Positions 34,044 to 44,451 of a DNA stretch of 64,000 nt are shown here, piece by piece (within the stretch, counting starts at the first letter, position 1; every line of letters begins with the position of its first letter). The DNA lies in the NCBI GenBank assembly GCA_947623455.1, contig OX392535.1, positions 38,278,688 to 38,342,687 on the forward strand, in the 5' to 3' direction. The translations under genes and the position numbers were made by a program. Source of the DNA: Mimachlamys varia (lineage: Eukaryota > Mollusca > Bivalvia > Pectinida > Pectinidae). A model generated the notes under the pieces. That model was not told the origin of the DNA and searched no databases. It saw nothing but the letters and a program-made list of their open reading frames with translations.

Positions 34044-34238
34044 TTAGCCTTCAAGAGAGTCAGATGTGGCAAGATTTGGTGGAAGTTTATTCCAGTCTGG
34101 AATACCATGTATAGTTCTAGGGGGAAAAGAGTATTTTCTGCAAGCAGCTCTCAAAGGATGGAAAGCTTTTGAGGTCCAAAATTCGACCCCACCTACTTTT
34201 CTTGCATTTATTTTCTTTGTTTTGGGTCCTTGTTTCAA
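34044..34238 (-). mobile_element. LINE reverse-transcriptase C-terminal fragment
   Basis: A 64-residue open frame ends KYSFPPRTIHGIPDWNKLPP then NLATSDSLEG, the usual tail of non-LTR retrotransposon ORF2 (…PRTI..WN.LP…S.SL). No RT core remains upstream; only a fragment. Confidence 0.6.
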
Positions 34239-34296
34239 TTATGGTTTTGTCGACGTTTCGGTATTCTCTGTTTTTTTAGGCTGCTGTACATTTGTA

Positions 34297-34672
34297 TAGT
34301 GCACTCCTCTTTATATCATGCTGCATTTGTCAGACGAAAACATGATATTAACAGGAATGTGACATTAAGAGAAACATGTTTTTCCACTAAATTTAGTGCA
34401 TTTCCAATCTCCATTATTGGGGGTATTTTTTATTTTCTATGCCACATTTCGTACAAGTTGTATCTGAATTCAATGGATATGACATCATTTTCTGGATTTT
34501 TTATTTGATTGAATAAAAAAAACATGATATTAAGAGGAATTCACCTCAAAATACATGATATTAACCAAATAAAATTACATAGATTATAAAGAGAGAGAAA
34601 TGGTTCTTGGGAAAAACATGATATAAAGAGGAATGTGATATTAACAGGAATGATATTAAGTGGAGTCCACTG
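34297..34672. mobile_element. pogo/Tc1-like MITE, copy 3
   Basis: TA on both flanks; ends TAGTGCACTCC and GGAGTCCACTG. Same interior as the other three copies. Confidence 0.65.
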
Positions 34673-34679
34673 TATCATT

Positions 34680-36290
34680 ATGTTACGACAACGAAAGTGT
34701 CAACCAATACGTTCAACGCTGACCGGCAATTTGAAATTCAACAAATTATTCATGTGTGTCCTTGGACAACATGTTCCGGATTCGAGAGTTTGGGGAACGC
34801 GGAACAAGAACGCTGTTCCCGGGAGACACAACACACCACTCTTTTAGAGGGAACGAGAAGAACAAAAATAGCGACCGTTTCATATTACAGGGACATACAA
34901 GTTTCCTCAAAAGTTTTATGTATCTTAGTTTTTATTTAGTACAAATCACCAGTAACCAATCTTGCCATTCTTGGTGAATATGCTATTTGATTTCATATGA
35001 TAGGTTGCAGCATATGATCAGGAGTTGTAACGTAAGGAGTTTATATTGCCAGACTTGCAGTGATCAATCTACATGCGACTCCCGAGTCCAGTACTCATAA
35101 AATTATGAAAGGACTCATAGAAATTATGGAAATACTCTAATTTAACATTGTGGGACCCATAGTTTTCTGCAATATTTACAAAAAGGACCCATGGAAATAA
35201 ATTTTAAATTGATCACTGGACTTGTCCGTCACATTTGATATGACATTTATCAAATTATCTGCTGTTTCTTTGCTTTAAACTTACCTGGTTATCGTATATA
35301 ATAATTCTCTACCATTGTCAATATATTGAGTCCAGGTTTTTTTGGTCGGAAAAGGTCAATGTATCACCACACCCTCCATAAAGCCCACACCTTGCCCCGT
35401 GTGATTTTTTTCGAAATTAAGAAAATAGCTATCTGGTAGGAGTTATAGTTCCAGAAGTGAGCTTGGATCTGCAGTTCACCAGTGTATGATTAGTGTACCC
35501 TAAGATTGAAACAGTGCGTTCAGATGTTTCTAAGAAAACAGGTAATTTGCAAAAGTCTTCGAACGCCCTTCGTATGTCATCTTGTGATCGATATCAGCCA
35601 AATTGTGAGGAAAAAGAAACATGGAAGACGTGGGGAGCAGGTAGTAAATTGTCAGGCGTATATTATATATTACACTTAATTGATACAGAATTTAAGTAAT
35701 ATAAACTTTTTAAATCTGATTTGGGGCGTAGCCCTGATTTTTTTAAAGTATTCAAACCAATATATGCTTTGCAATGGTGTCTAGTGATAGTTTTATTTCT
35801 TGCAAAAAACTGGTCACTTGGCAAATTTTAGAGGAGGCGCGCGCCGGCTGCGCCCCCCTCTGGATCCGCCTAGGTCAATGGTCATAAAGGCTATTCTCTC
35901 ATATCTCGCCATGTTGGATAGAGTTTGCCCATGTAAGAAAGTTATGTAAGAAAAATCTATCTTACATAGCATTTCACGCGACGTGACGTCACAATGGCTC
36001 AACAATGACGTGACGTCACGAATACGTTAAACTCTGATGCCGGAAAGAGAAAACGACGGCGTGATAAAATTAAAACCTTTCACAAAATCTTAACCATAAA
36101 CACCAGGAAGAGGAGATTAATTTTTCTGCGCAAACTTCGTTTCCAAATATAGGGTATGCTTAAACTCGCTGTCAAAGTTGTTTTCGTCAAAAAAGCTCAA
36201 GGAAAAAGTTGAAATTTCAAAATGTAGCCTGTTTAAACATATTTTCATGGTTTTTGAGCTTATTCGGGTAGTTCATATGAGAGAAAAAGA
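34680..36290. other. intergenic, no gene seen
   Basis: Several short open frames without recognisable motifs. GTGACGTCAC-type motifs near 35985-36015. I found nothing that I can support as a gene. Confidence 0.4.
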
Positions 36291-36299
36291 CTCTTTCAT

Positions 36300-36445
36300 T
36301 ATGTGTGTATGTAGGATAGGGATATTCCACCCTCGGGATCACAAAATGTGGCAAAACCCTCGGCAAGCCTCGGGTTTCACCACATTTTGTGACCCCTCGG
36401 GTGGAATTAATATCCCTATCCTACATACACGCATATGAAAGAGTC
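36300..36445. mobile_element. foldback element with CTCGGCAAGCC loop, copy 2
   Basis: GTGTATGTAGGATAGGGATA and its inverse TATCCCTATCCTACATACAC are near-perfect arms; CCCTCGGGATCACAAAATGTGG pairs inside; the loop reads CCCTCGGCAAGCCTCGGG. Confidence 0.7.
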
Positions 36446-36621
36446 TTATATTATTATGAGCTTTTATGACATTTGAGGGGCCATTTTTATCAAAAAATGA
36501 ACTACCCCCCCCCCCAAAAAAAAAAGTGTAAAATTACTCTAAACACCCTAGTTTAGGTCCAAAACTAACTGTAACAAATTCTCAGGTCCTTGTGGTCGTA
36601 TGCGCCGTTGTGCCTAATTAC

Positions 36622-38235
36622 CTGTGGACGTGAAATAAGTGTCTTGTTCAAATAGGTGGTCGCATAGAGATGGACTACTGAAGTAGTTGTCCACTGTCAC
36701 GTGATGCTTTTTACCATATAAAGGACTGACAAGGTCAGATACAACGTCAAAGCCCAGACCATTGGGATGTGGTTGTTCAGCCGTCTGTGCTTTGCCTAAA
36801 ATAAAAGTCATCTTGAATGATTCTTCATAAATATGTCAGCTATGCAAAGTTATTTCCACAAAATCAATGAAACAAATGTAGACACTGTCAAATAAAAAAA
36901 ATTGATAGGGGGCGTACAAATACACTTTGATATGGACTCACTCCAGATTTAAATAGTGTGTTGGAAACCAAGTATAAATTAAGTATGTAGTGTTTCATAT
37001 AATGAATGCAGTCTCGTCAATACCATAAACCCAAGAAATGTTTTCTCAATAGAAAAAAAAATATCAAAGTTAGATAATGTTTGACTCGTACCCTGGCCAA
37101 GCTTCGATCTTATGATCTACCACGCTATTTTGCCAAGCCAACTAAGGCAGAGAGTTCGAATCCCGGCGGGGACTCAAATGATTTTTTACATTTTGTTTTC
37201 TTCAAACGTACAATCATATTCCAAAAAATGAATTAACAGTAGTCTGAGAGGAGACTTTTCATAGAAATGAAAGAAAAAATTGTTCGCTAATATGTAACAT
37301 ATATTGAAATGCAATTTTTTTCTGAATGCCACTCGGTTACAACTTATAACCATGAAATACTACTTTCGTTATAATTTTGGATATACTTTGATGAACTTTT
37401 CGTTACAATAGATAGAAATTTTTACTAATTAGGGTTACACGCACCTGCATATAGTCTGATGTGAGACGTGTATCCAGTGTCAGATTCTGATAATACAAAT
37501 AACTTCGCCCCCCAACGATGAGTTTTCTTTCCAGGACAATACTGGACTATATGTTCCCTTCCTTTAAATCCCACCATACTTTCATCGACGGTAACATCAC
37601 GGGCAAGGTCGTAGGCCTCCTTAAATGACTCATTCACCAAGTCTAACACGGGTCTGATTTTGTGAGCGGGATCATGTCCACGTGTTCCTCTAGGTCTGGC
37701 CGTTTCATTATTATTGCAATGCAGATACTGTAGTATTAATTGGAATCTGTTCCTGGTCATGACGGATGCAAAACTTGGCGTATGGAGGAGCCACTTATTG
37801 GTGACATCACTCCAATAACACTCAATGTTTGGTTTTTTACAAGTCCCATTGACAGATATAATCCTAAAAATGCTGACATTTCAGCAAAGTTTGTATCCGT
37901 CCACTGATTTGATCTGGAGTAGGGTCCCCTTTCCGCAGCGTCTATCTTCTGAGCAGCATATCTGTTGGTTTCCAAAACTAATGTATCAATTAGATTATTA
38001 CCGTCAGCCGTTGTTATAAGTTGATCAAAGTAAACTATTGGGGATGATCCAGGGGTGGAGGGTTTCTTGCACCACAGTGTTCCTGAAATTCTGCGACTGG
38101 ATTGGGCCTTTGATAACGTTCTGGTTCCGGAATATTAATCCATATCCTAGGATGGAACCTTACCTCATGTGTCTCTTCATCCTCGCTGTTTTCAAAATCA
38201 TACTCTGGTACATCGACATCGCTTTCGCTATCCAT
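36622..38235 (-). pseudogene. piggyBac transposase, decayed and 3'-truncated
   Basis: Starts at ATG 38235 with an acidic segment (MDSESDVDVPEYDFENSEDE). It continues into the piggyBac fold (ETNRYAAQ, MSAFLGLYLSMG, MTRNRFQLILQYLHCNNN, VTVDESMVGFKGREHIVQYC). An intron (36796-37444, TATGCAG|GTGCGT to TTTTAG) leads to an exon holding the second-Asp motif HHVTVDNYFSSP and ending at FTSTG with a good donor at 36622. At least two frameshifts exist, one near 38045 and one in an A6 run near 37835. The exon with the third Asp and zinc finger is absent. Inactive. Confidence 0.8.
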
Positions 38236-38489
38236 TTTGCGTCTAAAAAATCCGCCAATGTGTTCTGCCGTCATTGTGACGTAATCATTCTTCACGATGA
38301 CGTAAAAAAAAAACCGCGAAGATGTCACGTCATGAAATGCAAAATCATGTTTCGAGACGTGTCTCGAATAACACACATGCATGTTCCGATTAATATATGT
38401 TAATGAATTCGAAACGGTAAGTAAAAGCATTTTATAAATTAGAGAACAAATTGTACGTAACCTACCCAAATTTGTTTTGTTTTTTTAAT

Positions 38490-38570
38490 ATTTTCAGGGG
38501 TCATATATGACCCCTCTGACAGTTAACCGATAGGGGTCATATATGACCCCTCTGGCGCCCAAAGGGTTAA
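38490..38570. mobile_element. 5' terminal region of the decayed piggyBac element
   Basis: On the minus strand TTAA (38567-38570) is followed by CCCTTTGGGCGCCAG, a piggyBac-type end, then two direct copies of AGGGGTCATATATGACCCCT, themselves palindromic. No matching 3' end with TTAA is found to the left. Confidence 0.7.
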
Positions 38571-39598
38571 AGTCACGAGAAGATTTTAGCAGCAACAAGT
38601 CAGATTTCAAATTCAAATTTGAAGGGAGCCGAAAACAATCTGGAGTCTGTCTTAAAAGGCTACATTCTCAATGTTTCTACAGAGTACCAATACTTCTCAA
38701 GCTTTGATAAAAAAAAATTGGTATGGATTGGCAGTCCTGAGTTATCTCCCCTCCAGGCGTAGTACAGTAGCTGTCTACTTACTTATCGTATTTAGTACAG
38801 CAGTCAGTCTCTTGTTTCTACTCTAAATTCGCATTTGTATAGCATTTATTTCGCTGATTTACCAAATCCCCGTGGAGCATATGGAGTCCGTTTTTGACCG
38901 TTATAAAGGAATTTTGAAAGCGTTAAGGATTTACGCATACGTCCCTTTCCTAAACATAAACTTTTTGTTTCCGCCAATCTTGACATTTAGGCCCGATTAG
39001 GATATCTCGAATTCATTTGATGTTCGAAAAACTGCTGTACACTTATCTCGCGTGCTATTAAATTGTTGAAAAAGTATTTGTTTTTTTTTTTCCATTTTGA
39101 ATAGATACAAAATGATTTATGTACGGACGAGGAACGAAGGAGAACATAAAACCTTTTATCCTATTTTGTTGAATACCAATTGGTTCCGTAGAAATGTTTT
39201 TAACACGAAATGAAATCAGTTTGAAATAGAGACGAACAGGTATGGATCACCACATTCGGAATTTCTTGATCCACCCCTGTATGACGTTCAATATCACAAA
39301 CTCTTGTATTTTGTAGACTAGTACCATTCGATTTTTTTTATTAAGGATCAGATATAAAATGATGTAGTATGGTCTACACGTAATTAGATTATAGGTTTAA
39401 ATCACAAGAGTTTATCAATGATTAGAAATTACAATCTGCCTTTTGTTGGAATTCAATATAATTATATTACACTGCCTGGTGATTGTCTTGCACAAAATTT
39501 GTCAGAAATATTGCCATGAACAGTTTTTTGCAACCGACAGAATCACAGCTTTGCTGGGGTTCATATGGGGACATGGCTAGAAAGTCTGTTAACCCTTA

Positions 39599-39758
39599 TA
39601 GTGCCGTAGGGCCGATTTGGGCCGATCTTCTGGTTTCCAGAGTGCCGTTGGGCCGATTGGGCCGATCTTCTGGTTTCCAGAGTGCCATAGGGCCGATTGG
39701 GCCGATATTCTGGTTTCTAGAGTGCCACGGGGCCGATTGGGCCGATTTCAAGGGTATC
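39599..39758. repeat. four 40-bp subterminal repeats of the piggyBac element
   Basis: AGTGCC(G/A)TNGGGCCGATTGGG recurs at exactly 40-bp spacing (about 39599, 39640, 39681, 39720); the first copy overlaps the transposon end. Possible transposase binding sites. Confidence 0.85.
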
Positions 39759-39838
39759 ATAATTCCAGTTTGGTTTAAATTAAAATTTGCACATATGACC
39801 GTAAATAATAGTCTCAACACAACCGACGTCATTTGATA

Positions 39839-39881
39839 TGACGTCAAAACGTCATTTTCTATGACGTCAAACATGACGTCG
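39839..39881. promoter_or_regulatory. cluster of CRE-like sites upstream of the piggyBac start codon
   Basis: TGACGTCA at 39839 and 39862 and TGACGTCG at 39874, 30-70 bp before the ATG at 39910. CREB/ATF binding is inferred from the motif. Confidence 0.4.
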
Positions 39882-39909
39882 CCTGCGTCATATCCGTAAC
39901 CCGTGCAAG

Positions 39910-42900
39910 ATGGCAGGAATATGGATTCGGGCTTTTCCACCGGAGCCAGCAAGGAGAACCGAATTTGAACAAAGACCTGGACTAGCACATATGCCACCAA
40001 GAAACGCATCTCCAGTAATATATTTCAATCTCATGTTTACTGTTGGGTTACTCAAAGAAATCGTGCGCCAAACAAACAGGTACGCTTAGTTGAGTTTGTT
40101 CATTTTAATGAGAAAAAAGGCATGTACAACACCCTCTAGTCAAGCATTTGTATACATATCATGTACTCTAGGTCTAATTGTATACATCCCTCACTTCCTG
40201 TACAGACCAGTACATACTACAGTATATTTATACATGTATCATAATCGATTTATATTAAGGGTCGTTCGGTAAGGTGACATATACTCCCGTTGTCACTGTA
40301 AGGTATAATAATATAGTCATGAATCTACAAGTCATGCCAGCAAAACCAAAAACAGGAAACATTATATGCATGAACAATATACAAGTCATGTCGACCCATT
40401 CCTTTACACTGTTTCCCATGTTTTCTGAGACACTCGTTTACCATCACCGTGGGAATTTAGTGGGGTGTAGACAAACAGAGAATTCCCCTGCAAGGAATCG
40501 AACTCGAGTCTCCGGCGTGGTAAGACACTGCTCTACCGACTGAGTCATAGAAGCATTCCCTGTCAGCTGAGTGATAAAAACCGTATTTAACACTGTGTAC
40601 GTGCAAGCCACACCGACCCTGTCCTTTTACATATTTTGTTAATTTATTTACATAAAATAAACATTACCTTTACTTGACTGTGTTACAAACACAAAGACAA
40701 ATGCCGTTCCTTGATAACATATCTAATATCAATCACATGCTATATATTTTACCGTTACTTAAGCATTGAACTGTTACCAGATGTAGTATACAGTCCATAT
40801 GAATACAATTTGGGTGACAGATAAATAGAATGTCGCCCGTTAGGGCGACATGATTATTTATCTGTCACCCAAATTGTATTCATATCGACTGTATACTACA
40901 TCTGGTAACAGTTCAGTGCTTATATTTACATTTCCGGTAATTTAAGAAATTGTCTGTATCTATATCTTTGGGATAAAGTCGGTAAACATTCTACATTTTT
41001 TCCATGTGTGTTTCTTTACTGGAAGAGTCTAATTTAAATCAATATCATCTGAGCTATTGACGCAAAGCCATTATTCATGTTATCTGAGGCGGAGTGCAAA
41101 GCGTTGACGTAACGTAGTCCAACATGGCGTCAGAAATGACGTCACAATAACCTGATTTAAATCAGTATCATCTGAGCGATTGATTCAAAACCATCATACA
41201 TGCTATCTGAGGCGGAGTGCAAAGCTTTAATATAACATAGTCCAACATGGCGTCAGAAATAACGTCATGTGATGTGGATTGCAAATTGTAGTATACAGTG
41301 TCATATCTTACAATTTGGTTTAGTAATGATATATAGGCAAAGGCAACACAGAATGTAAATATATTTGTATAAGCATTGGAATTCAGAAAAAAGTAGCTCG
41401 ATTTCATGATTCTGATAACAGACTTATATAAATTTGACATGTAACTGTCAAACTGCCTAATCCGGGCTTCAGACCAATGACACAATATCAGGCTTAAGTG
41501 TTTGCTTAGTCAATCAAAGTCAGAGGAAACACGGAATGAACTGTAAAGAAGAAGATATTTTTAATGAACATTAGGTGCGCAAGCGTCATTGATCAATGCT
41601 ATTTCATTGCTAATACAATTTAGTAATTGTACTTGGGGTTATACATATGCTCATTTAAAAAGAAAATTATTGTTATCCTTTCTAGATACGCTCGAAATCA
41701 TTTGGCAACTTATGGGAATACCTTAGGAAGGCATTCGCGTTCACAAACATGGAAACCTCTTCGAATACAGGATCTACGAACCTTCCTTGCCATTTTTTTC
41801 AACATGTGTCTCCTTAAGAAGTTGTCCATCGCGGAATATTGGAACACGTTGCTACCGAGTCAAGCATCTGTCTGGTTCAGGAAGGTCATGTCCAGGAACA
41901 GATTCCAAAACATAATGAAATTTCTTCATGTAGCGGATTTTCAAAGGATGGTTCCAAGACAGGTGATTGAAATCATATATATATATACAGGATATATATA
42001 ATTATATAGCTATGGTGCACCGACCGATTTCGAACTCATAATCTACAATATCTGTTACTCATAACTATTTATTCAAAAGTTTGCATTTTTACATAGTGAT
42101 ATGAAGGAGTTTGAAGTCCGGTCCATGCACGAGTACATATATATATATATACAGTGTATATATATAACATTTTTTTAATGGAAAATAACTTTACGTCCAA
42201 TTCAAAATACGGTAGCTTCAACGCAACCTAAAACTGTTCTTTTACATTTTTAATTTTGAATTTAGGCCTAGATATATTTATAGTATTTCCATGCAATGAA
42301 ACCTGATACAGGTCATTATACTTAAATTTTCAACAACACTTATTTTCAATTATTTTCAATTTCAGCACCTAGCTTATGATCCCGCCTCTAGATTCCGGCC
42401 CTTACTATCCTTCATCAATAGGCAGTTTAGGCGCTTTTTGGTCCCCAAAAGAGAACTTTGTGTTGATGAAACTTTAGTTGGGAGTAGAGGTCACAGTGTC
42501 ATGAGACAATATATTCCATCAAAGGCATCAAAATATGGAGTCAAGTTTTGGATGTTATGCGAGGCCGCCACCGGTTATATATTACAAATGTTTGTGTACA
42601 GGGGAAAGGAGTTTGACCCTACGCCAAGAGGTCAACTTCAAGGCACCAATGTAGTGTACGACTTGTTACATGCATCAGAACTTCTGAACAAGGGATACCA
42701 CGTGTTCTGCGATAGTTTTTTTTGTTCGATCAATCTTGGAAATGCACTTCTAAGATGTAGAACATATCTGACAGGTACATGTAGCTTTAATTAAATATTT
42801 CCCAGGAGACTTGAATTACAAGTGTTGACTTTATAAACGTCGGCCATTGACTCGACGGTTTAAACTCAAATGTAATTAATTTAAATTGTCCTTATAGAAG

Positions 42901-43744
42901 TTAAAATTTCCTTTCAGGCTAACCTTTGATATAGATAAACTGAAACATTTTAGATAATTTTACATAAGGATAAATTAAGAGATAATAAGTAAAATCTTAA
43001 CTGATACATATGTATATAACAGCAGAAATGAAATGCAACAACTGTATATATATACATTGGACATATAATATATTAAGCTAAGAACATTTAATTTATTTTC
43101 TAGGAACTCTAAGGAAAAACAGACCAATGCCATTGTCTATACGGAACGGAAATCCTGACCCGGAACATCCCATCTATATGAGAAAGGGTCAAATGTTATG
43201 TCTGGTCTGTAGAGATAATGAAGACAAGAAGCCAACTAGATTATTGAGTACAATTTTACCAGCTCAGCAACTACCCACTGGAAGACCGCGTATAGTCCAA
43301 AATTACAATAAGTACATGGGGGCTGTAGATCTTGGTGATGCTCTTATGAGTGCGTATTGTCATCAGAGAAAAAGCCAAAAGGTGTGGAAGAAAATTGTGC
43401 TCAATATTTTCCACAGAATGATGCTAAATGCGTATATTTTATATTCTCAAAACACATCCGACAATCCTGTAATGTCACGACTTAAATTCATTCAGCATGT
43501 TGTGGAATCACTTGCTGATTTAGATGTGCCGCCGAGAAACCCACGCCAACGTCCAAGACAGAGGCTGAATGTACATGTTCTTCCGGGCCGCAAAGAAAAG
43601 GATTGCTGTGTTTGTTCGACACGTGGTTTGGGACCGGGGGGTGTCAGACGGCGAACCAGGACAATTTGTTCGTTATGCAAACGAGGAGTGCATAGGCACT
43701 GTCTCAACCGACATGTGATATGCGTGGAACAAAAAAGCTGGTGA
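39910..43744 (+). CDS. piggyBac transposase, intact, four exons (498 aa)
   Basis: Spliced from 39910-40079, 41686-41962, 42366-42774 and 43104-43744; all borders are GT/AG and phases agree (2, 0, 1), giving 498 residues. piggyBac transposases cut and paste DNA at TTAA through a DDD active site. Here the acidic triad is visible as D183 (LCVDETLVG), D265 (VFCDSFF) and D361 (YMGAVDLGD). The C-terminus is a cysteine-rich zinc finger (CVC at 454-456, C474, C477, H482, C485, H489, C492). The N-terminal EIVRQTNRYARNH is typical. It lacks the long acidic N-terminus of many relatives, so an extra upstream exon is possible. The last intron lies at the same codon as in the decayed neighbour. It could be an active element or a domesticated PGBD-like gene; intact TIRs favour the former. 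Confidence 0.85.
40485..40551 (-). mobile_element. tRNA-derived SINE head inside piggyBac intron 1
   Basis: Minus strand: TGACTCAGTCGGTAGAGCAG (A-box) and GAGTTCGATTCC (B-box) with tRNA-like spacing, but the acceptor arms do not pair. Likely a SINE fragment. Confidence 0.45.
40769..40917. mobile_element. near-perfect foldback element in piggyBac intron 1
   Basis: GAACTGTTACCAGATGTAGT and its inverse bracket TACAGTC.ATATGAATACAATT / AATTGTATTCATAT.GACTGTA and TGTCGCCC-GTTA-GGGCGACA at the tip. Arms of about 70 bp. Confidence 0.75.
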
Positions 43745-44034
43745 TATTTTATACTGTTATTCTGCCTTTAGTGTGAGTACATGTGGTGTGTAATACGGAA
43801 ATATATATTCAAACTTATCACTAGCAAATACATAAAGAAAAGGTTCGCTATCACATGTATCGCATGCAGGATTATGATTTCTACTCTGTTACTTATTATT
43901 GAAACTGATATTTATTTTATTCAAAACAGATTTAGTCGTTTAAAATATGTATGTTCTTTGTAAATAAGGGTGTGTGCGTGAGGGAGGGGAGGGGAGGGAG
44001 AGAGCGTGTGTGTGTGTGAATCTATTAATCAATT

Positions 44035-44040
44035 AATAAA
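44035..44040 (+). terminator. AATAAA polyadenylation signal of the piggyBac gene
   Basis: First AATAAA about 290 bp after the stop codon; another lies near 44201, still inside the element. Confidence 0.45.
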
Positions 44041-44451
44041 CGACACATTTGTCCTTTCATGTATATATTATGGCATCCAATAGGATGTAAAACAGTTGAT
44101 TTAATTTAATTGTATTTGTGTAAGTTTATGTGTATGCATGTGCGAGCTTGCGGAATGATCAGACTGTATATATTGAGAAAAAAATCTATGTTGTGGAATA
44201 AACGACTTTGATTGATAAATTATTAGTGTTTATAATTCCCCCGGTCGTATGTTATTAAAATATTTGAAACAATCATCAGCGCATACATAAATCACACACC
44301 TGCGACGTCAATCCCTCTACCAAATCGTACGTCAATTTTTGCTACGTTGTTTCCCACGGCCGGTTTGCTGACGTCGCGTCATCAATTGTTGGCGTCATCA
44401 ATTGTAACGTCATATTTGGCAAATTCAAATATTCGGCAGTGAAAGGGTTAA

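Larger units (their letters stand above)
39593..44447 (+). mobile_element. complete piggyBac transposon
   Basis: TTAA flanks both ends (39589-39592 and 44448-44451). Ends CCCTTATAGTGCCG and CGGCAGTGAAAGGG are inverted with the same spacing. It holds an intact four-exon transposase gene, a subterminal 40-bp tandem repeat, CRE-like sites and polyadenylation signals. Nothing seen disables it, although intron 1 carries a hairpin and a tRNA-like insertion. Confidence 0.82.

Noticed and set aside
37105..37170. Second tRNA-like sequence (GAGTTCGAATCCC) in the decayed piggyBac intron
   Set aside because: Only a B-box-like match is visible; no A-box at the right distance.
40485..40551. A tRNA gene on the minus strand
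   Set aside because: A- and B-box are present but the acceptor stem does not pair and the sequence sits inside a transposon intron; it fits a SINE head.
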